A DNA stretch of 64,000 bases from Streptococcus lutetiensis (GCF_900475675.1 NZ_LS483403.1:930001-994000), one strand, 5' to 3'; positions 26,903-39,137 are shown, counted from the stretch's first letter. A program made the numbers and translations. Notes: generated by a model from the sequence alone, not told the origin.

Positions 26903-27454
26903 CTAATCGAAATCCTCCTGAGACCAGTTCTCTAACTGTTTCCGCCTTTTGCGCTGTAAGGCTTCGTCCCTCAAGCGCAATTCCCTCAACTTTTTTAGAT
27001 AAGCTACCTCGGTACGCAGACGCTCATTCTCTTCCAGAATATGCTCTAGCTCAGTCATTTCTTTACAAGTTTTCTTTGGTTTACGTCCCATCTTACTCGG
27101 TCTCCCTCGTTGTTTCTCAACAATAGTATACCCGTTTTTCTTGTATTGTGCTATCCAATTGGTGAGTAGGGATTGTTGGGGAAGAGCATAATCCAGTGAT
27201 ACGGTGAGCTGAGATTGACCTTCAATAAGAACTTTATTAATGATTTCCTGCTTTAATTTAGAGGGATAATACTTATTTTTCCCTTTTTTAACAACCTCAA
27301 TACCATGTTTATTCATAAGCCGTACCATGTACTTAAGATTGGATAGACATACACCGTACTTTCGACTAATATAAGGCCAAGAAAAACCAGCTTGTCTTAA
27401 CTGATATATTTCTAGTTTATCTTCATAACTTAATTTCATACAAAAACACCCCAA
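26903..27454 (-). CDS. IS3-family transposase OrfA
   Basis: This 183-residue DNA-binding protein has two helix-turn-helix units ([22 protein letters not shown], then [19 protein letters not shown]) and a leucine zipper near 130-160 ([21 protein letters not shown]), the standard OrfA design. It ends in the overlap with orfB. Confidence 0.9.
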   Translation of the reverse strand: MGCFCMKLSYEDKLEIYQLRQAGFSWPYISRKYGVCLSNLKYMVRLMNKHGIEVVKKGKNKYYPSKLKQEIINKVLIEGQSQLTVSLDYALPQQSLLTNWIAQYKKNGYTIVEKQRGRPSKMGRKPKKTCKEMTELEHILEENERLRTEVAYLKKLRELRLRDEALQRKRRKQLENWSQEDFD

Positions 27455-27515
27455 TTGTTAGATTTTTTTCTGTCTAACTTTTGGGGTGCAGGTCACTTTA
27501 AGCGTCCTTTTTTTA

Positions 27516-29443
<1,928 letters not shown>

Positions 29444-29465
29444 TTAATGTTCTTTCCTAACAACA

Positions 29466-29545
29466 GAAAAAATCTAAATAAATACTAAACAATTTTCTAC
29501 GCCAATATCTGTGGTAACGCCAAAACTATCTTGTATTTATTTAGG
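29466..29545 (-). terminator. Conditional terminator in the bglP leader
   Basis: On the minus strand CTAAATAAATAC pairs with GTATTTATTTAG over 12 bp, with a T-rich run (ATTTTTTC) after it. Its 5' arm overlaps the end of the antiterminator sequence, so the two structures exclude each other. Confidence 0.85.
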
Positions 29546-29571
29546 TTTTACCTACTTATCAGTAACAATCC
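29544..29571 (-). promoter_or_regulatory. Ribonucleic antiterminator (RAT) of bglP
   Basis: The minus-strand segment begins GGATTGTTACTG and ends AGGTAAAACC, the hallmark of RAT sites bound by BglG/LicT antiterminators. It overlaps the downstream terminator by two bases. Confidence 0.9.
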
Positions 29572-29609
29572 TTTTAACAATTCTTGGTATAGCGTGCGCA
29601 TATATTTTT

Positions 29610-29623
29610 TGAAAGCGCTTTTA
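29610..29623 (-). promoter_or_regulatory. cre site upstream of bglP
   Basis: TGAAAGCGCTTTTA is close to the ideal palindromic cre. It lies about 40 bases upstream of the RAT, near the promoter. Confidence 0.8.
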
Positions 29624-29783
29624 TGATATTTTTTACAATTTTTGACATTTTCATTTATCTCTGAAAGCTGACCACCTTTTAAAACTTGAAATTATAACAC
29701 CTTTCACAAGTTTTCAAAAAAATTTCACACAAGATTTTTATTAAAAAAATCCTCCCGACCTTAGTCGAGAAGATTCTTAATGA

Positions 29784-30621
29784 TTAATTACTACTTGTTT
29801 CCAGTCGTTGAATGTGAATGGTGATATAGACTTGTTCATCTCGACTCATTGGAAAATTGTGTGAGCTTTCGATATAATTCTTGATTTTTTCAGAGCAAGA
29901 AAAAGCTTTTGGGTAATTCAGCTTCACTTGTTCATACAAAAAACAGTCATTTTTACCTTACACCACTCCATTGACGACACGTTGCGCAAAATACTGAATA
30001 TGAGTCACAAAACGATTATAGCTGACAGAATCTTCATCAGAAAACGTTTCTGTAAGACAAACGAACAATCCCTAAAATATCTGTCACAATCTTTGAAATT
30101 TGATAGCTTTGCTTAACCAGACCAGAGTCTTTCTGAGCATTAATAAAATGCAGTGCAATTGGTGAAACTTCATCATCAGGCAGAATAACACCTAGCTTTT
30201 CAAAGACAATCTTAAGGGAATCACGACCAAGCTGATACTTCTTTGAAAAAAATTTACGAATCTCCCAAGACAAAGGATTTTGCACAATGGTGTTCTCACG
30301 ACTTCGCTGAAGTGTGTAATGCAAATGATCTGCAAGAGTAATGTAAAATGCTGTGTCAAAATTAGTTTCTATTACTTCTTGACTATGTTTGATAATATCA
30401 AGAACAACCTCTATCTCTACTGGTGACAAGTCGATATAAACACGCATCAACTCATGTGTAGTAGAGCTATCTTGCATAACGAATGTTTTTTCAACTAAAG
30501 AAGTATCAATCTCGTCACCTGACTTCTTTTGAAAACCAAGTCCTCTCCCCATGACGATGATCTCTTCTCCCTCCCCCTTAGCCAAAACAAGATTGTTATT
30601 ATAGACTTTATCTATCCTCAT
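29784..30621 (-). pseudogene. licT: LicT/BglG antiterminator, inactivated
   Basis: The N-terminal RNA-binding CAT domain (MRIDKVYNNNLVLAKGEGEE) and PRD1 (EVVLDIIKHSQEVIETNF, with ITLADHLHYTLQR) are intact. PRD2 begins but the frame shifts near 30055 (GIVRLSYRNVF-stop), and the remaining sequence to the natural end (VYITIHIQRLETSSN, stop at 29784) carries a further TAA. A truncated CAT-PRD1 protein could still be made and bind RNA without PTS control. That is speculation. Confidence 0.88.
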
Positions 30622-30649
30622 TATCTACTACTCCCTCAAAAAAATTCAG

Positions 30650-30729
30650 AAAGAAAAGGCAAAACTAGCGTACACAAAAGGCACTGTGTTTTTACGCACA
30701 AATGCTTCCTATGCACACTAGGTTTTGCC
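30650..30729 (-). terminator. Conditional terminator in the licT leader
   Basis: GGCAAAACCTAG and CTAGTTTTGCC pair on the minus strand with one bulged C, and TTTTCTTTC follows. The 5' arm lies inside the RAT. Confidence 0.8.
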
Positions 30730-30749
30730 TGCTTAACCAGTAACAATCC
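30721..30749 (-). promoter_or_regulatory. Ribonucleic antiterminator (RAT) of licT
   Basis: The minus-strand segment starts GGATTGTTACTGG and ends AAGCAGGCAAAACC. It is an excellent match to the BglG/LicT target and shows that licT was autoregulated. Confidence 0.9.
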
Positions 30750-30820
30750 TCTTACTGTATCAATTTTACCAAAAATCCCCTTAAAATGAAAAGGGATACA
30801 AAAATATTTTATTAACATAT

Positions 30821-32353
30821 TTACATCAATAATTTGCGAATTTTTCCAATTTCTGGTTCATTAACCACCAAGAAAATTGTATCACCAGCATTTAAAACAG
30901 TGCTTCCGCAAACCACTTCTGATTTCTTGCGATGAATCTGAGTTGTAATCAAAACGTTTTTAGGAAGAGTCAAATCACGAACACGTTTGCCAGCGATTTT
31001 ATCTGACACGGTTAACTCAATAAGCGTTGGTTCAATAACTTCGCGGTCTTTTGTAATGGATAAATTTGCCAACATCGCCTCATAGATTGGCTCACCTTTT
31101 AGAAGATCCATTACAATGTAAGCTACCAAAGTAACGACTGCAATAGTCATCAGTTGTCGGAAATCTCCTACCATTTCTGTTACCAAAATAATGGCAGTCA
31201 GCGGAGCTTTTGAAATAGCCCCAAAATAACCAGCCATACCAAGAACGAGAAAATTAACAAGGACAGATGTACTGATAAAGCCAATTTGGTGCATGCCTAG
31301 ACCAAAACCAAAACCTAATAACGACCCCAAAGTCAAAATCGGAAGGAAAATCCCACCCGGTAAACCACTGGCATAACTAAACGTACTCCAAACAAAGCGG
31401 ATAAGAAAGTACAAGCAAACCACTGCAAAAGTCAAATGACTAGTTGACAATGATGTAATCAAGCCATTTCCGCCACCTAATAATTGAGGGTAGAAATAAC
31501 CAATTGGCAGAATCAAGATAGCCACAAAAATACCATAAAAATAATTGGGAACGTGACAAATTTTGCCTAAGAAGTCATAAAATAGATTCGCATTCAAGGT
31601 TACTTTTTCGTAAAGATAACCCATTATACCTAAAAATGCTCCTAAAGGCAAAAGCATCCAATAATAATGTAAAGGCAAAATAACAAGATCACTTGGCATG
31701 GCAAGCACAGGAGTCAAACCAAAGATATTTAACGAAATAAAATTGGCAACCAAGCTCGCAACCAGCGCTGAAATCCAAACCAAACGCGAAAAATGATGAT
31801 AAATTTCTTCAACAACAAAAAGAAGACCTGCAATTGGAGCATTAAAGGCAGCTGACAAACCTGCTGCTGCACCACTAGCAATCAAGACACGTTGTTCCAT
31901 GCGCTGTGCTTTCAATGATTTCGCTACACCTTTTCCGGCCATTGCCCCAAGTTGAATACTTGGGCCTTCACGCCCTAGCATGAATCCCATTGAAATGGCT
32001 AGGACACCGCCAATGAATTTTTTCCAAAGAACAGACCACCAATCAGGATGAAGTAAGCCTTTCAACTCTCCTTCGACGTGAGGAATCCCAGAGCCTTTAA
32101 TATCTGGATCAGATTTAACCAAAAATCCAATAGCAATGACAACAATCACACTCACTAGTAAAATCAAACCTAGTAAAGCTGGATTTTCATGCGAGAGTTG
32201 ATAACACTTGACCACTTGCGCGAAAATCTTAGCAATCAAGAGTCGAAAAAGACTGACCATGCTTCCGGAAACACATCCTACAATAACACCACGCCACACA
32301 AAGCTAAGGATTGAGGATAACGAAAATTCGTACTCTCTACGATAACTTTCCAT
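30821..32353 (-). CDS. ClC family chloride/proton antiporter or channel with TrkA-C domain
   Basis: This 510-residue membrane protein shows the ClC filter motifs GSGIPHVEG, GREGPSIQLG and LPGGIFLPILTLG and about ten helices. A C-terminal TrkA-C-like domain (from about 430: PTLIELTVSDKIAGKRVRDL) probably binds a regulatory ligand. The glutamate in GREGP suggests an antiporter of the EriC type. It is transcribed alone. Confidence 0.92.
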   Translation of the reverse strand: MESYRREYEFSLSSILSFVWRGVIVGCVSGSMVSLFRLLIAKIFAQVVKCYQLSHENPALLGLILLVSVIVVIAIGFLVKSDPDIKGSGIPHVEGELKGLLHPDWWSVLWKKFIGGVLAISMGFMLGREGPSIQLGAMAGKGVAKSLKAQRMEQRVLIASGAAAGLSAAFNAPIAGLLFVVEEIYHHFSRLVWISALVASLVANFISLNIFGLTPVLAMPSDLVILPLHYYWMLLPLGAFLGIMGYLYEKVTLNANLFYDFLGKICHVPNYFYGIFVAILILPIGYFYPQLLGGGNGLITSLSTSHLTFAVVCLYFLIRFVWSTFSYASGLPGGIFLPILTLGSLLGFGFGLGMHQIGFISTSVLVNFLVLGMAGYFGAISKAPLTAIILVTEMVGDFRQLMTIAVVTLVAYIVMDLLKGEPIYEAMLANLSITKDREVIEPTLIELTVSDKIAGKRVRDLTLPKNVLITTQIHRKKSEVVCGSTVLNAGDTIFLVVNEPEIGKIRKLLM

Positions 32354-32463
32354 TTAAAACTCCGATCTAATCAAATTGAAAATATCATATTAGTTTCAAC
32401 TATTTTTCAAAAAATAACCCACTACTATTCTATCAAATCTTAAAGCTGATTTCGAGCATATTT

Positions 32464-32496
32464 AAAAAGAGTTCGGAAATTCTTCCAAACTCTTTT
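32464..32496 (-). terminator. Terminator of the murB-pot transcript
   Basis: AAAAGAGTTTGGAA pairs with TTTCCGAACTCTTTT on the minus strand around a 3-base loop. Confidence 0.9.
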
Positions 32497-32500
32497 GATA

Positions 32501-33574
32501 TCATTTGTGATACATTTTAAATTGTAAGTATAAATCGTTATAAATACCAAGCCATTTTTGGCCAAGGTTATCATAAACTTCCAAATGGTTAAAGGTTTCT
32601 TCAGATGGATAGAAAGCTTTATTTTCTTTAATGTCATTTGGCAAAAGTTTCTTGGCTTCTGTATTTGGTGTGGCATAACCGATGTATTCTGCATTTTGCG
32701 CAGCGTTTTCAGGCTGCAACATGAAGTTGATAAAAGCGTAAGCTTCTTTAATGTGCTTAGCTGTTTTTGGAATCACTAAGTTGTCAAACCAAAGGTTAGA
32801 CCCTTCGCTAGGCACCACGTAGTGAAGGTGTTCATTTGAATTAAGCATCTCACTAGCTTCACCTGAGAATGTGACTCCAATCGCAGCATCATCATTAATC
32901 ATGTAACCTTTCATCTCGTCACCGACAATAGCTTTGATATTTGGTGTTAGGTCATCAAGTTTCTTTGAAGCGGCATTTAGCTCAGTCATCGATTTGCTAT
33001 TTAGGCTGTAGCCAAGAGTTCCAAGACCGATTCCCATTGCTTCACGAGCACCATCAACCAGCATGATGTCATTCTTGTATTCTTGTTTCCATAAGTCTGA
33101 CCAATGTTCTGGCGCTTTATCAACCATAGTATCATTATAGACGATACCAAGTGTTCCCCAGAAATATGGGACTGAATAATCATTATGCTTGTCAAAACTC
33201 ATGCCCATGAATTTTGAACCGATGTTATCTAAGCCTTTGATTTGAGATTTATCTAATTTGATGAGCAAATGTTCTTTTCTCATCTTATCAATCATGTAAT
33301 CTGACGGCACGGTGATGTCGTAAGTTGTTCCACCTTGCTTAATCTTGGTATACATAGACTCATTAGAATCAAAGGTTTCGTACTGAACCTCGATACCTGT
33401 TTCTTTAGTGAATTTTTTAATTATTTCTGGGTCAATATAATCACCCCAGTTGTAAATGACTAATTTATCAGATTGACTTGATGAACTTGATATTTTTTGC
33501 ATATAAACTGAAACACCAAATAGAATCAAGGTTACCGCAACAAGCCCTAGGAAAAATGTGTATAATTTACGCAT
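32501..33574 (-). CDS. potD: Spermidine/putrescine ABC transporter substrate-binding protein
   Basis: This polyamine-binding protein of about 357 residues starts with an N-terminal helix (LYTFFLGLVAVTLILFGVSVY) that acts as an uncleaved or signal anchor. No lipobox cysteine is seen. The mature part begins KLVIYNWGDYIDPEIIKKF, typical of PotD. The ATG at 33574 is chosen over an earlier start because GGGAGA precedes it inside the end of potC. It is the last gene of potABCD. Confidence 0.93.
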   Translation of the reverse strand: MRKLYTFFLGLVAVTLILFGVSVYMQKISSSSSQSDKLVIYNWGDYIDPEIIKKFTKETGIEVQYETFDSNESMYTKIKQGGTTYDITVPSDYMIDKMRKEHLLIKLDKSQIKGLDNIGSKFMGMSFDKHNDYSVPYFWGTLGIVYNDTMVDKAPEHWSDLWKQEYKNDIMLVDGAREAMGIGLGTLGYSLNSKSMTELNAASKKLDDLTPNIKAIVGDEMKGYMINDDAAIGVTFSGEASEMLNSNEHLHYVVPSEGSNLWFDNLVIPKTAKHIKEAYAFINFMLQPENAAQNAEYIGYATPNTEAKKLLPNDIKENKAFYPSEETFNHLEVYDNLGQKWLGIYNDLYLQFKMYHK

Positions 33575-34358
33575 TGTTTTCTCCCTTCTTATCTTGTGAA
33601 ATAAAGTAATAACCAATTACCAGCAAGATACTGAAGATGAAGACAATGGTTGAAAGAGCGTTAATCTCAAGTGAGATTCCACGTCTTGCACGTGAGTAAA
33701 TTTCAACAGAAAGAGTTGAGAAACCATTTCCTGTAACAAAGAAAGTTACCGCAAAGTCATCAAGGGAATAAGTGAACGCCATAAAGAAGCCTGAAATGAT
33801 GCCAGGTGTTAAATATGGCAGCATGACTTCTTTTAACATTTGCCATGGCGTTGCACCCAAATCATAAGCTGCATTAATCATATCATCATTCATTTCCTTA
33901 AGTCGTGGCAAGACCATAAGCACCACAATTGGAATTGAAAAGGCAATATGACTAAGCAAAACTGTCATAAATCCAAGATTAAAATGGAAAATATCTGCCA
34001 AGCGCGTAAAAAGAATCAAAAAGCTTGCACCAATCATAACATCAGGTGCCACCATCAAAATATTATTCATCGATAAAATAGATTGTTGGTGCTTACGACG
34101 AGCTTGATAGATGAAAATAGCTCCAAAAGTCCCAATCACTGTCGCCAAAATTGAACTTAAAAAGGCTAAGAAGAATGTCTGAATCAGAATAAGCATCAAG
34201 CGACTATCCGCAAACATTTCTGAATAGTGTTCTAGGGTAAATCCAGTGAAGCTATTCATATCACCGCCTTGATTAAATGAATAGAAAATCAGATAAGCGA
34301 TTGGAATATAGAGAATAACAAAGACTAAAGCTAGATATAAATTCGCAAATTTTTTCAT
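33567..34358 (-). CDS. potC: Spermidine/putrescine ABC transporter permease PotC
   Basis: This 263-residue permease has six helices and the EAA-type coupling motif (NAAYDLGATPWQMLKEVMLPYLTPGI). Its start overlaps the potB stop by four bases and its stop overlaps the potD start, so translation is coupled. Confidence 0.94.
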   Translation of the reverse strand: MKKFANLYLALVFVILYIPIAYLIFYSFNQGGDMNSFTGFTLEHYSEMFADSRLMLILIQTFFLAFLSSILATVIGTFGAIFIYQARRKHQQSILSMNNILMVAPDVMIGASFLILFTRLADIFHFNLGFMTVLLSHIAFSIPIVVLMVLPRLKEMNDDMINAAYDLGATPWQMLKEVMLPYLTPGIISGFFMAFTYSLDDFAVTFFVTGNGFSTLSVEIYSRARRGISLEINALSTIVFIFSILLVIGYYFISQDKKGENNA

Positions 34359-35146
34359 TTTCGTCTCTCCTTAGTCATCCACATAATCACAAGCATTGCC
34401 ATGATTAAAATCACACCGATGGTTGAACCCATTCCCCAGTTTTGTGTTGTCAAGAAGTGCTGCTCAATTGCTGTCCCCAGTGTAATTACACGGTTACCAC
34501 CAATCAAACGAGTCAACATAAACAAGCTAAGGCTTGGGATAAAGACTGATTGTACCCCACTTCTCACACCATTTAGTGATAAAGGAAAGACAACCTTTGT
34601 AAAGGTTTGGAAGCCATTTCCGCCTAAATCGTGACTCGCATTGATGAGATTGGTATCAATATCATCAAGAGCATTGAAAATCGGTAAAATCATAAATGGA
34701 ATTTCAATGTAAGAAGCAACAAAAATAAATGAAAAATCTGTAAATAAAATTTGTTTTGGACCAATACCGACAAATGATAAGAAGGCGTTAACGCCACCGT
34801 GTTGACCAAAAATCCCCATAAAAGCGTAAGCTTTTAATAACAGATTGATCCAAGTTGGTAAAACCACAAGCATCAACCACAACTGCTTGTGCTTAAGCTG
34901 TGTCAAAAAATAAGCTGTCGGGTAAGAAATCAACAAAGTAACTAGGGTAATGATGGCAGCATACAAAACTGAGTTAAAACTCATTCGAAGATAAGTCCAA
35001 GAACTAAAGAACGTCTTGTAATTATCCAAGGTAAAATTCCCTTGGATATCAAAGAAAGACTGCCATAAAATCAAAATGACGGGAGCAATGACAAACAGTA
35101 ACAACCATAAAATATATGGAATCGAGAAGAACTTATTTTTCTTCAT
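34355..35146 (-). CDS. potB: Spermidine/putrescine ABC transporter permease PotB
   Basis: This permease of about 263 residues has six helices and the coupling motif [20 protein letters not shown]. The start [14 protein letters not shown] at 35146 is preferred because GAGGAGG lies 6 bases upstream, within the end of potA. Confidence 0.93.
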   Translation of the reverse strand: MKKNKFFSIPYILWLLLFVIAPVILILWQSFFDIQGNFTLDNYKTFFSSWTYLRMSFNSVLYAAIITLVTLLISYPTAYFLTQLKHKQLWLMLVVLPTWINLLLKAYAFMGIFGQHGGVNAFLSFVGIGPKQILFTDFSFIFVASYIEIPFMILPIFNALDDIDTNLINASHDLGGNGFQTFTKVVFPLSLNGVRSGVQSVFIPSLSLFMLTRLIGGNRVITLGTAIEQHFLTTQNWGMGSTIGVILIMAMLVIMWMTKERRK

Positions 35147-36284
35147 TGCGCTCCTCCTCGATGGCATGAATTAAACCTTCTTCATGCTCTTCCATTTCAA
35201 CGTATTCTTCAATACGCGCATCGAATTCTTCTTCTGTTTCATTCAAGCGCATGATATGAATATCTTCAGGTGTAAAATCAAGTCCAATGACTTCCCCTTC
35301 GATGGCTTTACGTGTTGAGTGAATCAACCATTCGTTGCCAAGCTCATCATGAGCAATGATTTCATAGTGTACCCCACGGAAAAGTTGGGTATCAACTTTC
35401 ACACGTAATTTACCTTCTTCAGGCATTGTGATTTGTAGATCTTCTGGACGAATAACCACTTCAACCGCTTCATTTGGACGCATACCACCATCAACCGCTT
35501 CAAAACGTTTGCCATTAAACTCAACCAAATAGTCTTCAATCATCTTACCAGGAATGATATTAGACTCACCGATGAAGGTTGCCACAAAATTGTTAATTGG
35601 CTCGTCATAAATATCTACTGGTGTACCTGATTGGACGATTTCACCATCATTCATAACGAAAATCCAGTCTGACATTGCCAAAGCTTCCTCTTGGTCGTGG
35701 GTGACGAAAACAAAAGTAATACCAAGACGTTGTTGCAATTCACGAAGTTCGTATTGCATCTCTGTACGCAACTTCAAATCCAAGGCTGATAAAGGTTCAT
35801 CAAGCAAAACCACGCGAGGTTCATTGATGATAGCACGCGCAATCGCGACACGCTGACGCTGACCACCAGATAACTTTTGAATCTGGCGATTCTCAAAACC
35901 AGCCAAACGTACCATTTTAAGAGCTTCTTCCACTCGTCGTTCAATTTCTTTTTTGTCGACTTTTTTTAATTTTAGAGGAAAAGCGACATTTTCAAAGACA
36001 TTCATGTGGGGGAAAAGGGCATAATTTTGAAAAACGGTATGAACATCACGTTTATTGATTGGAATATCATTGATACGCTCTCCATCAAGGAAAACATCAC
36101 CTGTAGTTGGTTGTAACAGACCAGCAATGATATTTAAAATGGTTGATTTTCCGGAACCTGAAGCACCAAGAAGGGTATAAAATTTTCCTTCTTCTAACTC
36201 AAAGTTAATATCCTTTAAAACAACTGTACCGTTATCTTCAAATACTTTTGATACGTTTTTAAATGCAATAATTGGATTAGTCAA
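35133..36284 (-). CDS. potA: Spermidine/putrescine ABC transporter ATPase PotA
   Basis: This 383-residue ATPase has Walker [10 protein letters not shown], signature [14 protein letters not shown], Walker [13 protein letters not shown] and a C-terminal TOBE domain (about 270-350). A Glu-rich tail ([19 protein letters not shown]) follows. It is the first pot gene, 28 bases after murB, matching the streptococcal murB-potABCD order. Confidence 0.95.
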   Translation of the reverse strand: MTNPIIAFKNVSKVFEDNGTVVLKDINFELEEGKFYTLLGASGSGKSTILNIIAGLLQPTTGDVFLDGERINDIPINKRDVHTVFQNYALFPHMNVFENVAFPLKLKKVDKKEIERRVEEALKMVRLAGFENRQIQKLSGGQRQRVAIARAIINEPRVVLLDEPLSALDLKLRTEMQYELRELQQRLGITFVFVTHDQEEALAMSDWIFVMNDGEIVQSGTPVDIYDEPINNFVATFIGESNIIPGKMIEDYLVEFNGKRFEAVDGGMRPNEAVEVVIRPEDLQITMPEEGKLRVKVDTQLFRGVHYEIIAHDELGNEWLIHSTRKAIEGEVIGLDFTPEDIHIMRLNETEEEFDARIEEYVEMEEHEEGLIHAIEEERNEEK

Positions 36285-36311
36285 TTCTCATAAAACCTCC
36301 ATGGAGCTTCT

Positions 36312-37214
36312 TTAATCTTTTTTCTCGCCGATAATGCGAACTTCCCGCTCTAAACGAACGCCTGAATTTTTCTCAACTGTGTCAATAACGTAAGCAATCA
36401 GATCTTCATAATCTTGAGCTGTACTATCAGCGACATTTACCATAAAGCCTGCGTGTTTTTTACTAACTTCAACGCCACCAATACGGTGTCCTTTAAGGTT
36501 TGCTTCTGTGATTAATTGCCCAGCAAAGTGTCCGACTGGACGTTTGAAGACAGACCCACATGATGGGTATTCAAGGGGTTGTTTTAATTCACGTAAGTGA
36601 GTTAAACGTGCCATTTCTTGCTCAATCAAGACATAGTCGCCTGGTTTAAGGGCAAATTTTGCTGAAATAACAATATCACCGCTATCTTGAACCGCTGAAT
36701 GACGGTAACCAAACTTCATATCACGAGCTTCAATTGTCTTAACTTTACCTTCTTTGGTAAGAACTTGAGCTGATACCAAGACATGTGAAATTTCTCCGCC
36801 ATAAGCACCTGCATTCATGAAGACTGCACCACCAATGCTACCTGGGATACCACAAGCAAATTCAAAACCTGTTAAACTGTGATATTTAGCAATACGGGTT
36901 GTCTCCACCAAGTTAGCACCAGCTTCTGCTTCAATCACATAGCCGTTAACTGTGACTGTATTTAATTTGTCAAACATGATAACAAAACCACGGATACCGC
37001 CATCACGAACAATGATGTTACTAGCATTTCCAAGCACCATCCATGGAATATTATTTTTATTAGCAAATTCAACAATACGAATCAATTCATATCGATTACG
37101 TGGAAAAGCGAGATAGTCCGCTGGACCTCCCACTTTCGTGTAAGTATATTTTTTTAAGGGTTCGTTAACTCGAATATCAATCCCTTTTAATTCATCATAT
37201 AAAAATTCTAACAT
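36312..37214 (-). CDS. murB: UDP-N-acetylenolpyruvoylglucosamine reductase
   Basis: This 300-residue FAD enzyme reduces UDP-GlcNAc-enolpyruvate to UDP-MurNAc in peptidoglycan synthesis. FAD-binding residues appear in [14 protein letters not shown] and [15 protein letters not shown]. The catalytic region includes [24 protein letters not shown] split over residues 117-140 and [10 protein letters not shown] with the proton donor Ser. The ending [10 protein letters not shown] is typical. It heads the pot operon. Confidence 0.95.
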   Translation of the reverse strand: MLEFLYDELKGIDIRVNEPLKKYTYTKVGGPADYLAFPRNRYELIRIVEFANKNNIPWMVLGNASNIIVRDGGIRGFVIMFDKLNTVTVNGYVIEAEAGANLVETTRIAKYHSLTGFEFACGIPGSIGGAVFMNAGAYGGEISHVLVSAQVLTKEGKVKTIEARDMKFGYRHSAVQDSGDIVISAKFALKPGDYVLIEQEMARLTHLRELKQPLEYPSCGSVFKRPVGHFAGQLITEANLKGHRIGGVEVSKKHAGFMVNVADSTAQDYEDLIAYVIDTVEKNSGVRLEREVRIIGEKKD

Positions 37215-37396
37215 TTTCTTCCAACTCTAAAACTATTAATCAAAATTGTAGTCATCGTTTGATTAAAATCAACTAATACCCTTACCAATACTATTAGCTC
37301 ATTTATGATCAAATGATTTTATTAGCAACTAAGCTACTAAAAAATCGGCATAAAACCGACCTTAATTATAACAAAAAAATCAGCTTTTGACGATAT
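37215..37396 (-). promoter_or_regulatory. folK-murB spacer with terminator-like hairpin and promoter
   Basis: On the minus strand a -10 TATAAT occurs just before a weak hairpin (GTCGG against CCGAT with a T run). The murB-pot genes may therefore have their own promoter besides readthrough from fol. The rest is AT-rich and featureless. Confidence 0.45.
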
Positions 37397-37876
37397 TTAC
37401 GACTGAAGTTTTCGCACTTCTTCAAGATTTAATGTTTTTAAATAAGATGTAATAGAATGACCACAAATTTCAAGTGACGGAGCAATCTCAAAAAGCGGTA
37501 CAAGGACAAAAGCACGCTCTGTCATGTAGGGATGCGGCACCTTAAGGCTTTCTGTTGCGATATGCTCGCTGCCATACAAAAGAATATCAATATCAATTGT
37601 ACGAGGTCCCCAATGTTCATAGCGAACACGGTGCAAATTCTTCTCGATTTGTTGACACTCTATCAATAATTGCTGAGCAGCTAATTCTGTTTTTAATTGA
37701 CAACAAATGTTCAAAAAATTATCTTGGTCCGTCTTACCCCAAGCTACTGTTTCATAAAATGAGGAAACAGCAGCAAGCGATGTTTGTGGCAGTTGATTTA
37801 GACGTTCAAGAGCCGCTTCAAGATAGGCTTTTTTATCACCAATATTACTGCCTAAACTTAAATAAACGCTAATCAT
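37397..37876 (-). CDS. folK: 2-amino-4-hydroxy-6-hydroxymethyldihydropteridine pyrophosphokinase
   Basis: This 159-residue enzyme transfers pyrophosphate to hydroxymethyl-dihydropterin in folate synthesis. The N-terminus VYLSLGSNIGDKKAYLEAAL and the signature RWGPRTIDIDIL-type block (here EHWGPRTIDIDILLYG) are clear. It overlaps folB by four bases. Confidence 0.94.
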   Translation of the reverse strand: MISVYLSLGSNIGDKKAYLEAALERLNQLPQTSLAAVSSFYETVAWGKTDQDNFLNICCQLKTELAAQQLLIECQQIEKNLHRVRYEHWGPRTIDIDILLYGSEHIATESLKVPHPYMTERAFVLVPLFEIAPSLEICGHSITSYLKTLNLEEVRKLQS

Positions 37877-38235
37877 ACTCTCTCCCGTTCTAGCTCAATA
37901 CCAACAGAATCATAATGCCCATTAATAGGTGGATTTTCCTTGGAAATTTTTAAAGTAATTGCTTGAACTGGCAGAAACTGCTCAAAAATGTCCTGGCAAA
38001 TTGCCCCAGCCAGACGTTCAATCAAAATGTATTTATTTTCTTCAACTTGTTTTTTGATAGCTTCAAAAACTAAACCATAATGAACAGTATCTTCTAAACA
38101 GTCTGAGTATGAGGCTTTTGTCAAATCAACCGACAAGGTGCAATCCACAACAAAAATTTGCCCTAATGTTTGCTCTTCTGCAAAAGCACCATGGTAACCA
38201 TAAAAACGGCATCCTTTTAAATGAATTTTATCCAT
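37873..38235 (-). CDS. folB: Dihydroneopterin aldolase
   Basis: This enzyme of about 120 residues splits dihydroneopterin. The family start MDKIHLKGCRFYGYHGAF decides the ATG at 38235. A longer form from a TTG at 38277 would add 14 non-conserved residues but has a slightly better ribosome site, so the start is not certain. The catalytic Lys region is ITLKISKENPPI. Confidence 0.9.
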   Translation of the reverse strand: MDKIHLKGCRFYGYHGAFAEEQTLGQIFVVDCTLSVDLTKASYSDCLEDTVHYGLVFEAIKKQVEENKYILIERLAGAICQDIFEQFLPVQAITLKISKENPPINGHYDSVGIELERERV

Positions 38236-38302
38236 ATTATTGGTAACAAAGAAGAAAGTCTGAGATACTTTTCTCAAACTCTTTCTTATCCTCTTACTCC
38301 TT

Positions 38303-39103
38303 TCAAACGAGTTGGCTAATCACTTTAACAATATCGCGATTGAGATCAACATTATGCACGCGGACGATTTGACAACCTTTAGTAATTGCCCAAGCTGACA
38401 ATGCCGCTGTTCCCATATCACGCTCAAGAGCTGCTGTCCCGCCACCTAGTAGATAATCTACTGTGCGTTTACGGGAAATACCAAAAAGAACTGGGTATCC
38501 AAGCTGACAAACAGCATCCAAGCCTTGCAAAAGTTCAATGTTTTGTGCTTCATTTTTAGCAAAACCAAATCCTGGATCAATCCAGATATTTTCTTTAGCA
38601 ACCCCTGCATCCAAAGCTGCTTTAGCACGTTCTACTAAAAACTCACAAACTTCCTTAGTAATATTGTCATACTTTTCTTCTTTTTGATTGTGCATCAAAA
38701 TAATTGGCACGTTTTTTTCAGCAGCAAGCGCAAGCATTTCCCCATCGTAAAGTCCTGCCCAAACATCATTCAAGATATCTGCACCTGCTTCTAAGGCAGC
38801 ACGCGCAGTTTCTGTTTTATAGGTATCGATGCTGACCAAAACATCAAATTTCTCTTTGAGAGCTTTGATGACTGGTACGACACGATTGATTTCATCTGCT
38901 GCCTCAACAAAAGTATAACCTGGTCGAGTTGATTCACCACCAACATCGATAATTTTTGCCCCTTCAGTAATCATTTTATCTGCTTGCTCAAGCGCTTTCT
39001 CAACTGATGTGTAGGAACCACCATCAGAGAAAGAGTCAGGGGTAACATTTAAAACTCCCATGATACAAGCTTTGCCATCAATGTCATGTTTACCGATTTT
39101 CAT
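38303..39103 (-). CDS. folP: Dihydropteroate synthase
   Basis: This 266-residue TIM-barrel enzyme joins the pterin to p-aminobenzoate and is the sulfonamide target. Visible motifs are MGVLNVTPDSFSDGG, GGESTRPG, IDTYK and WIDPGFGFAKN. Its substrate p-aminobenzoate should come from PabB, whose gene nearby is broken. Confidence 0.95.
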   Translation of the reverse strand: MKIGKHDIDGKACIMGVLNVTPDSFSDGGSYTSVEKALEQADKMITEGAKIIDVGGESTRPGYTFVEAADEINRVVPVIKALKEKFDVLVSIDTYKTETARAALEAGADILNDVWAGLYDGEMLALAAEKNVPIILMHNQKEEKYDNITKEVCEFLVERAKAALDAGVAKENIWIDPGFGFAKNEAQNIELLQGLDAVCQLGYPVLFGISRKRTVDYLLGGGTAALERDMGTAALSAWAITKGCQIVRVHNVDLNRDIVKVISQLV

Positions 39104-39137
39104 TATGATCTCCTTAGCAATTCAATACCTTAAGAAA

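Larger units (their letters stand above)
26063..27490 (-). mobile_element. Intact-looking IS3-family insertion sequence
   Basis: The ends are near-inverted repeats: TGACCCCAAAAAGTTGGACA on the left and, read inward, TGCACCCCAAAAGTTAGACA on the right. The element carries orfA and orfB on the minus strand with no stop inside either frame. I cannot see a clear target duplication. Confidence 0.85.
26044..27512 (-). terminator. Terminator split by an inserted IS3-family element
   Basis: AAAAAGGACGCTT (26044-26056) and AAGCGTCCTTTTT (27500-27512) are perfect complements of 13 bp, now separated by 1443 bases. Without the insertion they would form a strong bidirectional terminator directly behind the bglP stop codon. 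Confidence 0.8.
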
